Shown here: in pieces, positions 1 to 9,897 of the stretch
Layout of the letters: every line of letters begins with the position of its first letter
How positions within the stretch are numbered: the first letter of the stretch is position 1
Virus record (IMG/VR): IMGVR_UViG_3300008952_000004
Coordinates: 62,001-126,000 of that record
From: a virus
Reading direction: 5' to 3' (one strand)
Length of the DNA: 64,000 nt
Position numbers and translations under genes: made by a program
Notes under the pieces: model-generated
Seen by the model: the letters and a program-made list of their open reading frames with translations, nothing else
Told to the model about the DNA's origin: nothing
The model's database searches: none

Positions 1-2
1 GA

Positions 3-3000
3 CCGGTTAATATTAGAAACATCCAAACTGTGACATCTTCGAATGATCTTGGTAACTATTCAAATGTATTACAGCTTGTTAACACTCAGGACACGAATAC
101 AAGTCCATGGTTTGTAAAGTTGCAGGCAGCAACAGGCTCTCAAGGGCTTTCTACTCTTATGTCGGGTAAGGCGAGTGATTTCGGTATTAGCGACGTCCCA
201 GATAGACCAAAATTAAAATATTTTGCTAAACATTTAATGGGTGAAGAAAATTTAGCTGCCCCATTTACTGAAGAAGAAGTAACTGCATCTTTATCAAAAC
301 ATAAAATAATTGAAAGATTCTCTGCTCCTGGCGGTCCCGACACAGCAGGTGATGCATATGGTGGGTTTGGGTTAAGCCAGATTACAACAATGTATTCTCC
401 AAATAACTCTATCAACTATAGAAATCTTTCTGTAAGGACACCTTTAAACGCTTTATTAAAATCGCCCATGGGCAACTATGGTTCTTTTTCCGGAAGCACC
501 TTGTCGATTTTAGGTGAAACGACTGCCCTGTCAGCATCTTATCATAAGGTAAATCGTAATGCAAGACTTCGCACAGAACTAGTTGGAGACTCACCATTTT
601 CTTCTTCTTTGCACGGCTTTGACCGCGCCATTGTTCATTGCACTTCTTCGTATGACAACTGGTTTGTACAGCATGCAATCCCTGCAACTGACTTTGCTTA
701 TGCTTGGATTACAGCCTCGACAAACAGAACCGATTATTGCACTTCGCTTGGCACCTCATCATTCATTAGCGCAAGTGAATATATGTCTTATATCAACACC
801 GAAGAAGATAATGTCCGCTTGTGGGGCGCTACACCGAACGGTATAGCAGCTTGGTCTACTTATTTGGGTGAATATACAGTTACAACACAAACAGATTTTG
901 TTGGTTTGAATCATCATATATATGCACCGGTTTCAGCAAGTACCAACATGTTTGGGTATGCATCGAGTCCTGAACAGGCATATTTGAATGATAGTTTCGT
1001 TGATCACCCGTCAGGTTTTGAACCACAAGATACAACACCTCCTGCAACACTGAATTCTATTCTTCTCAACCGGGATGGTCCTTACGGGTATCCTTCTTGG
1101 AAACAAATTCGAACTGGGGAACACCCAATTGTGAGATCTCACAAAAAGAACAATATTCTTTCTATAGGAGAAAAACCAAAGACGATTAATTTTGTTGTTG
1201 CAGGCGCACTCACTTCTAGCACAGAGTTACGCTCATCGCGGTTTACAAATTACACTGAACCGCCTGTATCATCAAAATATTACTCAATGATCCATCGTAT
1301 TGATACACATAAATCAAAAGGCGGCAGCAAACAATTTCCGCCTCTTACACTGCTTCATACGTATGCAAACAATTTAGGGATGTTTGCAAACACAGAAATA
1401 ACAGAAAAGTTGGATGTAGAAAAAACAGATGAGCAAATGTATGATACATTACTTTATAAATACACCATTGGAAATGCCCAGGCTAAAAAACCGCTCGAAT
1501 TTTTTAAATCCCTTCTTTATAAGGAAACAATATATCCGAAAGAAGTTAATACTTACCTGTCTGGCGCCCGAGGGCGGACTGCCTTTAGTGAAACGACGGA
1601 AGAACTCTCTGCGAGTTCTCGCGTTTGGGAGCGCACTTTTTGGAGAACTAGAGCAGAAAATCGTGCCCGTGAAGAAGGCGCAGTTAACTCAATGGGGTAT
1701 AGAATTTATAATTCCTCGAATAGATCAAGTCGTGACTTTATGGCTTCCGATAAGCTTTCCGGCTCGTGGTTTTTACCATCAGGTTCATTAAGTATCTGGC
1801 CACTAGATACGGGTAATAGTGAAATAGAATACGTCACTCCATCACCGAGCACGGGTGTCCAAAGTACTCATGCAACGCAAAATACAATCCGCCCCGGCGG
1901 CTCCCAATGGGGCGGACCATCCGTTGGTGAATTGTATATGGATCCAATCGGAACTCTGTATGGAAGCTTATCGACTGCCGATCTGACTGGTATGCAGCCT
2001 GGGCATCATTTCTTAACAAAAGACGGTGATGGATTATACAGCTTCGGCGGCGTCAATCGAATATTTACAACTCACGGCACAGCATCCGTTTGCTTTAACC
2101 ATTTTTGTTTAGCTGGCACGACGCACGATCATGCTCTTCAGGGTTCAAATATAAACCGTCGTCCGAACGAACCAAACCACATTATGCAATGGCACACAAA
2201 CCAATATGCTGGAAGAAATCCGTGGTTTGATTCATATGAAGAATATTCTGAGGACATTCGAGTGATGGGGAAAAACTATACAGTCATTCCGGAATTTAGA
2301 ATATCAGAACATATGGAACATTATCTTGACAATGGATTTTTCACAGAACCAAATTATAAATTTTTGTCACTCCTCGGCGCCGCCAACAGTTCCAGCGCCG
2401 ATCAATATGATAAAGATTATGTAGAACCGTTTTGGAAAGAGTATTGCCATTCAGATTTTTTGAAACACTTTACTCAAATTCAGGAAGACCACAAGGATAT
2501 AGCGCCTGTAACCAGTATAAGTTTTAAGTGCAATGCAATCAAAAAGCTTTTACCATATAATGGATTCTATCCTGTGCAAAGAAGCTTGCAGTTAGCTAGT
2601 CTCTTTTCTCAGTCCTATGGACCATACATTGAAGGCTCTTCCAAAGCCGAGTATGGCGGCGCAGGCAAATACCAAGCTGAGAGATTACAATCTCTTCTTC
2701 AGCCATTTTATGCGCCGGGTATTATGTATAATACTTTAAAATCTTGTGTAGCAGTTGATTATCCAGTTTGGACCGGCTCAGCCGCAGAAGTTGCAGATAT
2801 GCGCGGTTCTTATACAAATCAATCGACGATGACACTTCAAGATTCGGGCTCCCGACGCACTGTTTTGGATGACCCAAATTACAGAATGCCATTTGAAGCA
2901 CTCATTGAACCACATAATTATTTACCACAGTCATCCAGTATAACTCCAACGTCTCCTGCTTATGACGCTTCGGCTGAAAATCAAGGGAAACTATATCTTA

Positions 3001-5081
3001 CAGCCCCCTATTATGGATCGGCTTCGTTTTATTGCCAGTGGTCTGGACAGTATAAAGACCATTATTCTCTTGCTGCACATAACTTTTTTGCTGAGGTTCC
3101 GAATTTCTTCTTGGAAAATAAGGTATTCACAACATTTGAGAGTGCTCAAGAATCACAGTTTGGGATGATGCGCTCGGGCTCGACCTACTATATGGATGTA
3201 TACATACACAAGACTAACGATTATGTTGCATATGAGAACTTTGCTTATGATACAAAAACAGATGATGATGACGCCATAACCACTCGTGGCTGGGGCTATG
3301 GTCCTCCATTAGATCCAGGCTTAGGCGTGACTGCTGCTGATCCAGCTTGGGCGCCATTTACTCCTCCATATTTTTATGGGCGTTCTGTGGCACGAATTCA
3401 ATTTTCACCACATAAGCATATATTTCTTGATGAGGGGCACCAAGCCCAATTTGGTTTACAAGAGATTATGGACGGAGCAAAAATTGAAACTGAGTTTGTT
3501 CATGAACAACAAATCAATGCGCCGCCATACGAAAAAGAAGTTTCCGAGATAATGGCAATTGCACAGGATGATACTGATACAAATCCGGCTGTCAAAAACC
3601 GGATGCATGTTTCATCTTCTGTGAGCCTGTTCGGTAAGAGAATGAACCTTGCATACGAATATAACCCGTTCACTGGTGAAGCAATATCAGCGACAGAGAA
3701 CCCCCAAGCAGGGTTGGAGAGTTGGGTAATCAATACTAAATTTGAGTGTCCCTCATTGAACTTTTATGGTTCGCATGGCGGAGCACCTGACCATGACGGG
3801 ACCATACCATCGATCCCCGCTGACCCTGCAAATCCCGATCTCACATCGGGCTCCTTGCAACATAGGATTCGTGGCTTATATAATGGATATGGCGAAGTTA
3901 CAGAAAATAGCTCAGGGATATTTTTAGGCGTGCGAGACTCTTTCCCACAAATAACAAATTCAGCAATAAATCCAGATTTGCAAACCACCGGTTCACTTCT
4001 TAAAGTTTTGGGCTTTAAGCCCGAAGAACGAAAGCTTGGTCAACTGGCTGCATCAAAAGAGATATCGGAGGCTGTGGTAGCAATACCTTTTATCGATATT
4101 GAAGGTGAGCGTAAGTTCTTTGGTCTTGGCATGAGCCCCGCACAATCCAGAACAATATTTCAAGATGCCTTTGCTGGAATAGAAGATATAGGTACTTCAA
4201 TTAAAATGTTGGCACAACGAATGCCTAGATATGTCATTCCTCCACATTTTGACTTTCTTAGGGATGAATCAATAGAACCATTTGTAATGTACATATTTGA
4301 ATTTTCTCACAAGCTAACTCGCACGGATTTGAAAAATATTTGGCAAAATGTTATGCCCGATATTGCAGTGACAGCACAGAAAGCCCAGGATATAATAACT
4401 CATTTGGCTGGACCAAACGAATTTTTTAGAGGCAATCCGATTCCAGAACACACTCGGTGGATGGTTTTTAAGGTTAAACAGCGAGCACAAAAAAATTATA
4501 ATAGCTTAACTGCTGATGATTTAGACAACCCGCCGCATACTATAACTGCACAACCATATAGTTATAACTGGCCGTATGATTATTTTTCATTAGTTGAGCT
4601 TGTGAAAGTGGATGCTGCACTTCGAATAGGACAACCAGAAATGCCAATAAAAGCACTAGAAATAGAAAAAATAGACTATACACCGGGTACTGGTACTGAC
4701 ATTGGGCTTGGAGCAAACCTACAGATAGAACAAAACGCTACAAATCTCGGCACCACCATTGCACAGGCAAATCTCGATATGACGGCAATGCCGAGTAATT
4801 TTAACCCTCCAATTATGAACGCTATAGGGGGTACAGTTAAAACTGTTTCACCGGGGCTTCTTATTGAAAAAGCACTTGAACTAGAAAACCCAAAATGGGT
4901 AGGCGGATTTGCTGGTGGACCAATCGCTGGTGATGGTCTGCAAAAAGCTGCTGCCGCCGCGACCACCGGAATGAACCCTGGTAAACAGTCACCGGCTGGT
5001 GGGTCCAAGTCTGGCGCAGGCGCCAAGGGCTTTGGTTTCGGAAAACCGGGAGGATTTGGAAAACCGGGAGGATTTGATTAA
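3..5081 (+). CDS. Giant virion structural protein, 5' end cut by window
   Basis: The reading frame is open from the left edge of the window, and the codons before the GTG at 30 still read as normal protein, so I treat this as a gene whose true start lies upstream. At least 1690 residues are visible. The composition is rich in Ser, Tyr, Gly, Asn and aromatic residues, as in phage tail or baseplate proteins, with no transmembrane segment, signal peptide or catalytic motif that I recognise. The C-terminus is low complexity (Gly, Ala, Lys) and ends in a twice-repeated GKPGGF. Its stop codon shares a base with the ATG of the next structural gene, so the two are co-translated. A baseplate or fibre-attachment role is inferred from size and neighbours only. 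Confidence 0.75.
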   Translation, partial: PVNIRNIQTVTSSNDLGNYSNVLQLVNTQDTNTSPWFVKLQAATGSQGLSTLMSGKASDFGISDVPDRPKLKYFAKHLMGEENLAAPFTEEEVTASLSKHKIIERFSAPGGPDTAGDAYGGFGLSQITTMYSPNNSINYRNLSVRTPLNALLKSPMGNYGSFSGSTLSILGETTALSASYHKVNRNARLRTELVGDSPFSSSLHGFDRAIVHCTSSYDNWFVQHAIPATDFAYAWITASTNRTDYCTSLGTSSFISASEYMSYINTEEDNVRLWGATPNGIAAWSTYLGEYTVTTQTDFVGLNHHIYAPVSASTNMFGYASSPEQAYLNDSFVDHPSGFEPQDTTPPATLNSILLNRDGPYGYPSWKQIRTGEHPIVRSHKKNNILSIGEKPKTINFVVAGALTSSTELRSSRFTNYTEPPVSSKYYSMIHRIDTHKSKGGSKQFPPLTLLHTYANNLGMFANTEITEKLDVEKTDEQMYDTLLYKYTIGNAQAKKPLEFFKSLLYKETIYPKEVNTYLSGARGRTAFSETTEELSASSRVWERTFWRTRAENRAREEGAVNSMGYRIYNSSNRSSRDFMASDKLSGSWFLPSGSLSIWPLDTGNSEIEYVTPSPSTGVQSTHATQNTIRPGGSQWGGPSVGELYMDPIGTLYGSLSTADLTGMQPGHHFLTKDGDGLYSFGGVNRIFTTHGTASVCFNHFCLAGTTHDHALQGSNINRRPNEPNHIMQWHTNQYAGRNPWFDSYEEYSEDIRVMGKNYTVIPEFRISEHMEHYLDNGFFTEPNYKFLSLLGAANSSSADQYDKDYVEPFWKEYCHSDFLKHFTQIQEDHKDIAPVTSISFKCNAIKKLLPYNGFYPVQRSLQLASLFSQSYGPYIEGSSKAEYGGAGKYQAERLQSLLQPFYAPGIMYNTLKSCVAVDYPVWTGSAAEVADMRGSYTNQSTMTLQDSGSRRTVLDDPNYRMPFEALIEPHNYLPQSSSITPTSPAYDASAENQGKLYLTAPYYGSASFYCQWSGQYKDHYSLAAHNFFAEVPNFFLENKVFTTFESAQESQFGMMRSGSTYYMDVYIHKTNDYVAYENFAYDTKTDDDDAITTRGWGYGPPLDPGLGVTAADPAWAPFTPPYFYGRSVARIQFSPHKHIFLDEGHQAQFGLQEIMDGAKIETEFVHEQQINAPPYEKEVSEIMAIAQDDTDTNPAVKNRMHVSSSVSLFGKRMNLAYEYNPFTGEAISATENPQAGLESWVINTKFECPSLNFYGSHGGAPDHDGTIPSIPADPANPDLTSGSLQHRIRGLYNGYGEVTENSSGIFLGVRDSFPQITNSAINPDLQTTGSLLKVLGFKPEERKLGQLAASKEISEAVVAIPFIDIEGERKFFGLGMSPAQSRTIFQDAFAGIEDIGTSIKMLAQRMPRYVIPPHFDFLRDESIEPFVMYIFEFSHKLTRTDLKNIWQNVMPDIAVTAQKAQDIITHLAGPNEFFRGNPIPEHTRWMVFKVKQRAQKNYNSLTADDLDNPPHTITAQPYSYNWPYDYFSLVELVKVDAALRIGQPEMPIKALEIEKIDYTPGTGTDIGLGANLQIEQNATNLGTTIAQANLDMTAMPSNFNPPIMNAIGGTVKTVSPGLLIEKALELENPKWVGGFAGGPIAGDGLQKAAAAATTGMNPGKQSPAGGSKSGAGAKGFGFGKPGGFGKPGGFD
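5040..5075 (+). repeat. Perfect 18-bp tandem duplication at gene end
   Basis: Two identical 18-base copies lie at 5040-5057 and 5058-5075 and encode the two GKPGGF units that end the giant structural protein. The second copy carries GGGAGG at 5066-5071, nine bases before the ATG at 5081, so it also serves as the ribosome binding site of the next gene. Confidence 0.9.
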
Positions 5082-6193
5082 TGGCTAAATTTTTTAACCC
5101 TAAAGAGGACATAATTGATCTTCAGGTTACATCTTATGGGAAACATGCCCTTTCAAAAGGTGCTTTCGTTCCAAAGTATTATGCTTTTTTTGATGATGAC
5201 ATTTTATATGATTCTCAATGGGCATCTGCTTCTTATGGCGAACAACAAAATGAGATTAAAGAACGTTTAATAAACGAAACTCCCAGAATAAAAGTTGCAC
5301 CAGCGCTATCTGGAGTTGAAACAAATATTAAGAAGGCGGTGGAGATGGTTAAACATAATCTTGCCCACATCGGCGCCCAACAAATACAGCCCGCCAAGGA
5401 TAAACACTTTGCATTGCCAATGCCGCTTGGTAATAGCTCTTTAGGGAGTATCTCATTACCGGCTTGGGATTTATATTTTTTAAAGGGTGAAATATCGGAC
5501 TCGGCATATCACTATTCAGGATCCGCTCAGGCACCACATATAAGAACTCCTCAAATTAATGCAGAGATAACTTATAGAGTTACGCCGTTTACAAGTGCTC
5601 AGAAGATTCCATTAAGTGAAGCCGAGGCTAAAGTTAACGCAACAGGGATCGATGGTTCGACACTGAGTTCAGATGCTGACACTATTGGAGTTTGGGGTGG
5701 CTTATTTGACGACTTTATCGATGGCTCCAGGCTGAAGATTTATAAGGATTCGTTAATCATAGAATTGAATGAGGAAAATACAGATTACCTTGCAGATAAT
5801 TTTGACATCGAAGTATATGAAACCAGACAGGTCACAGGATCTGCCTATCCCGGCGACAAAGGTCTTCAGGTTGTTGAGGAATTAATCCCGTTGTATTTCG
5901 CTCGCGGTCGCCGCCCTGACACGGGTGTTTCATATCTTTCTGACGAACATTTCGATCTCGACGAATCAATAATAGACGCAGATTCTAATTATGTTGAATA
6001 TTTTTTCGAGATTAATGTGGATAAGGAAATTGAGACTTCCGAGCTATGCGCGCACTTACCTCATGAGAAGTCAAGAAGAAAGAATTTACTTAGAGAGGTA
6101 GACTGCGGACGAACCCAGGGCAAGACAATTAAAGATGCTGCTTACGGCGCATATGCTGATTCCATCACTGTTGATCCGGAGGATTGTGAATAA
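5081..6193 (+). CDS. Virion structural protein (baseplate/fibre cluster)
   Basis: 370 residues, start ATG overlapping the upstream stop by one base, preceded by GGGAGG. I do not recognise a named family. The N-terminal ~35 residues contain the pattern V-T-x-x-G-x-x-x-L-S-K-G followed by a short strand and F-D-D-D-I-x-Y. An equivalent pattern (L-T-x-x-G ... L-A-K-G ... A-D-D-E-I-x-Y) opens the 304-residue protein at 12744, so the two probably share an N-terminal module. The rest is mixed alpha/beta and acidic towards the end. Placement between two very large structural genes suggests a tail, baseplate or fibre component. No enzyme motif was found. Confidence 0.7.
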   Translation: MAKFFNPKEDIIDLQVTSYGKHALSKGAFVPKYYAFFDDDILYDSQWASASYGEQQNEIKERLINETPRIKVAPALSGVETNIKKAVEMVKHNLAHIGAQQIQPAKDKHFALPMPLGNSSLGSISLPAWDLYFLKGEISDSAYHYSGSAQAPHIRTPQINAEITYRVTPFTSAQKIPLSEAEAKVNATGIDGSTLSSDADTIGVWGGLFDDFIDGSRLKIYKDSLIIELNEENTDYLADNFDIEVYETRQVTGSAYPGDKGLQVVEELIPLYFARGRRPDTGVSYLSDEHFDLDESIIDADSNYVEYFFEINVDKEIETSELCAHLPHEKSRRKNLLREVDCGRTQGKTIKDAAYGAYADSITVDPEDCE

Positions 6194-9100
6194 TGCCAGC
6201 AATAGGACAACAACAAATTCTGGGCGCCTTGGTGCCGGATATAAGTATCGATAAAATAACATTGGAGTCTGCACCTACAGTGCAAAAAAGGCGCCGAAGT
6301 GATCGCATTTCAGCGCACGTGCAAGAGAACAAGGTCGACGGGACTTCTTTAGAGTTTATTGAAGGATACCAGAACATCCACGCCGACCCTGAAAAAAATC
6401 TTACTGTCACATTGAGTATGAGCATTAAAGACCGTCTAGATAATGGCTCCATCACTACGTGGTTTAATAATCAAAACATTCATGAATTCTTACATGTGAC
6501 AGTCGTACAGTCGATCGATCCCTTTACCAGCAAGCTGTTATCAGCATCAAACAACGCCATTCAAATAGCTAATTTCAGTTCAGGACAAGATCAAGGCTGG
6601 GAACAACCTGGCGGCATGAAAGAAAAAATAATGTCTATGCTAATAGATATATCTGGAGATCCCGAATTTAAGGATTTTCAGAACAAATTCGGCATCGATG
6701 CAAGCTTAAACGGCGCACAATCTGAAGCAGTCTTTGAGTGGATGAATTCATTTATGACCACGAAAGGGATGACATTCTCTCAGATTGCCGCCCAAAACGA
6801 CATTGGCGATCTTATGGATAGTCAATATAGCGATGAAAATACCAATTCATTTGACGTGCCTTTCCAGCTTCAATTCGAATTACAGGGGACACCTCAACAT
6901 TTATCATACTTTGCCGTGGTTGCGTTTTCACCATCGGCAATTCAAAATAAATATGGCGTTCATATGGATGATCCATTCTTTATTGATATGATGACTGGTA
7001 ATACCGTAGGGGAGCTTGTTATTAACGGGAGTCGGGTGATTGACCAATCATATATTTATAGGATGATTGACGGTACGATTTATACAGGACCGGTTGAACA
7101 TATTAATGATTCTTGGTGGTGGGTTGGAGCAAACACAGCGACTGATGAGCCGCTTACGAGAGATCTGTACCCACATAGTAAAGTGCAAGATTTTCGAGTG
7201 CTTGAAAGATTGAAAGACATGAGGTTTGCTTTTACTGAAGCGCAGGCAAATTTGATGGACTCTGTTGGCAAATATAAAACACCACATTCAGAAAAAATAT
7301 CTTGGGATTTACAAAAAATATATTTTTCTAATTTTGCTATAACGACCACCCCTAATCATAATCTTAAATTCGCTTTCAGTATGGACTACGGTTCACTAGT
7401 GAGAGATAATACAAAATTTTCAAAACTTTTTAAGATTCCGAAGTCCGGATGGACAGCAGATACTCTAAAAGAATTGATGTCTGCTGTTGAGATAGCAAAC
7501 ATGACGATCCTTCGTCGCCGAGTATCAAATGAATATCAGGGCTTGAACGCTTTAGGCTCACCAGCCGATCTCCGAAATATATTTAATGAGGCAGAACAGG
7601 TGCCGGTGGTTATTGCTTCCGGTCGAGATGTTTCAGGAAAGCTGGAGGAAGTACCCTCTCCCATAGGGTTAATTAAAGAGTCTAAGATTCAAACCGCAGG
7701 TGACACGCCGCTGCATGCGATTCGGCATTTCGAAGCTGCTGACAACACAATGAGCACAGTCACTGACGGACATTATCAATATGGTGTAGAGCTTGAGATT
7801 AAAGATAACACTCATAAAAAAATAGCTAATCTGTTGCAGGATTTGCTTGTGCATAAAGCCGAGTTTGATAAATACGCCTTAGCTGCAAGTGTACCAACTA
7901 CTGGTACCAAAGGCAGTGATGCGTCTAGCGTGACCACCAGATCTGGTTACGGTCTGTCTGCTTCGCAAACACTGGAAAAAAGAACACTGGGTGTATTTGA
8001 TCCGGTCAGAAATCGCTTTACTGATAAATTTATAAAAGAACAAGAAGCATTATATAAAACTCCTACAGTGTTTATCTCAGACAAGCCATGGGAAATGGCA
8101 CCTTTTGCTTATTTTGTATTTCTCAGTTTAATATCTGGAGGCACAGATCTGGATATCAGCGGCAATACAATAGAACAGCTTGTGAAATCGATTGCCCCTG
8201 ATACTGGAACACCACAAGGTATAAGCCTCTTTCAAAAGCTTATGGACGATCTAGTTTCCAAAGTCGAGGGTTATATAAAATCACAGATGGCAGAGTCTAG
8301 CAATAAAACTGGCGCCACTAAAGCGGCTATGCCTTTGGCACCAAGTCACCGCACTTTTAAAATAGCACACTGGTTTGGTGAAACATGGGATAGCAATTTA
8401 CCAAAAGTGGGTTATGATTATTTGTCGGAAGGTACAATTGATGTGACGGATCCGACACAGGGTTTAAAAAATATTCCACTGAATCAATACGAAAATGTGG
8501 TTAATGCTGAAACCACAAAACATTGGAAATCTTTAGGTGAACAGTTGGAGGTTACTAAGGGCGGCAAATCTATCAACACGGGCGATAATCTTGATGCAAC
8601 AAAATGGGAATATTTAACGCCATCTAATGTGGACCTCGGTGATAACGGCGGCTGCTTCCAAACAGATCCGGTCAGTTCCGAAAAGAACGCTATGATGAAG
8701 TCTGCAATTCAAAAATTAAATCAAACCAAGCAAAGTCCATTTTTACCTATTATGCCCTTCCTTGATATAAAACCAATTTTAAAGAGTGTTGGCAAAAGAG
8801 CAGAGACAAGAGAAACCGCGACCGGAAACCACTCCGCTGCAAACTTATTAATGACCAAGGTAAACGTGGCAGACATATTAGCCAACACCGTAAACCTCAC
8901 GGTCCATGTTCCAGATATTATCGCGACTGGGACAGGCGCCAAGTCTTTGCTTGAGGGCATCACAAATAGAGCAGCCGACGATCCTTGGGTTGATGCCACT
9001 AAGAACTTGGGGGATGCTTACGATTTTGTCGATCCAATTGATCCGACCAAGGTCCGGAAACAAAGTCCAGTAATATACGAAGAAGACGCTATAGTTTTAT

Positions 9101-9891
9101 TAGAAGAACTTGTGTCTGATACTCTTGATCTTGCTGATGTGGGTCTGAAAAACAAACCTCAAGCTGTTGTTAACAAAGATATCCTTGAGAAAAAATTTAG
9201 ATTTTATGATCACTCGTTTTACAATTTAAATAATGGGTTTAATGCGATAAATAAGAAAGTCTCGGAAATATTGACAAAGGGTTCTGTTATCCCAGCGTCA
9301 GATGGAGGCTTACCACCGCAAATACAAAATGAGTTCATCAAGATGCCAAATCAAATTAAATCACTGTTTATCGGAAGTTTGAAACCGGACGTGGTAAATT
9401 ATGACATGTCTGCAAATAACGGCGCATACTTCAGCAATCCAATTAACCACGCAACTATTATTTTTAACTATAAGATGATTCGAAAAGTAGAAGTCCTCAC
9501 AGGATATAAAGTGGATGAAACAGGCGCACCAATGCTTAAACAGCCAATATGGACCGCGCTGGGCGATGCGGTATTACAAAAAATGAAAGGTAAGGACATT
9601 CTTTGTAGACATACAAAATATACAGATCGAAGTTTGGGTATCGAAATGCCTTCCTCGATGAAGTTGCCCGTCTATGACAGGTACTTTACTATTTCAGTTC
9701 CTGCTGGCGATAAAAAGAAGAAAAAACCAGCAGCTTCCACCCAACAAGTTATTAAAAAAGCGATTCAAAATATCTTAACTCAAAATAAAAATATACCGGT
9801 AAAACATCTACATACAATAGATGTGAGCATGAAAAACGTTGAACAAAGTCTTGAACATAAGGCTATAATACAAGAGCACAAATGGAAATAA
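6193..9891 (+). CDS. Large virion structural protein, 1232 residues
   Basis: The ATG overlaps the upstream stop by one base, showing translational coupling. The N-terminal 130 residues contain an amphipathic, strand-rich region; the middle is helical with many charged residues; the C-terminal part has a Lys-rich linker (around residues 1170-1180) before a short helical tail. No signal peptide or obvious catalytic motif is visible and I do not recognise the family. Length and position, inside an uninterrupted block of giant structural genes, fit a baseplate wedge, tail-fibre hub or fibre-connector role by analogy with T4 gp6/gp7/gp10-sized proteins, but this is inference from context. Confidence 0.7.
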   Translation: MPAIGQQQILGALVPDISIDKITLESAPTVQKRRRSDRISAHVQENKVDGTSLEFIEGYQNIHADPEKNLTVTLSMSIKDRLDNGSITTWFNNQNIHEFLHVTVVQSIDPFTSKLLSASNNAIQIANFSSGQDQGWEQPGGMKEKIMSMLIDISGDPEFKDFQNKFGIDASLNGAQSEAVFEWMNSFMTTKGMTFSQIAAQNDIGDLMDSQYSDENTNSFDVPFQLQFELQGTPQHLSYFAVVAFSPSAIQNKYGVHMDDPFFIDMMTGNTVGELVINGSRVIDQSYIYRMIDGTIYTGPVEHINDSWWWVGANTATDEPLTRDLYPHSKVQDFRVLERLKDMRFAFTEAQANLMDSVGKYKTPHSEKISWDLQKIYFSNFAITTTPNHNLKFAFSMDYGSLVRDNTKFSKLFKIPKSGWTADTLKELMSAVEIANMTILRRRVSNEYQGLNALGSPADLRNIFNEAEQVPVVIASGRDVSGKLEEVPSPIGLIKESKIQTAGDTPLHAIRHFEAADNTMSTVTDGHYQYGVELEIKDNTHKKIANLLQDLLVHKAEFDKYALAASVPTTGTKGSDASSVTTRSGYGLSASQTLEKRTLGVFDPVRNRFTDKFIKEQEALYKTPTVFISDKPWEMAPFAYFVFLSLISGGTDLDISGNTIEQLVKSIAPDTGTPQGISLFQKLMDDLVSKVEGYIKSQMAESSNKTGATKAAMPLAPSHRTFKIAHWFGETWDSNLPKVGYDYLSEGTIDVTDPTQGLKNIPLNQYENVVNAETTKHWKSLGEQLEVTKGGKSINTGDNLDATKWEYLTPSNVDLGDNGGCFQTDPVSSEKNAMMKSAIQKLNQTKQSPFLPIMPFLDIKPILKSVGKRAETRETATGNHSAANLLMTKVNVADILANTVNLTVHVPDIIATGTGAKSLLEGITNRAADDPWVDATKNLGDAYDFVDPIDPTKVRKQSPVIYEEDAIVLLEELVSDTLDLADVGLKNKPQAVVNKDILEKKFRFYDHSFYNLNNGFNAINKKVSEILTKGSVIPASDGGLPPQIQNEFIKMPNQIKSLFIGSLKPDVVNYDMSANNGAYFSNPINHATIIFNYKMIRKVEVLTGYKVDETGAPMLKQPIWTALGDAVLQKMKGKDILCRHTKYTDRSLGIEMPSSMKLPVYDRYFTISVPAGDKKKKKPAASTQQVIKKAIQNILTQNKNIPVKHLHTIDVSMKNVEQSLEHKAIIQEHKWK

Positions 9892-9897
9892 AAAAAT

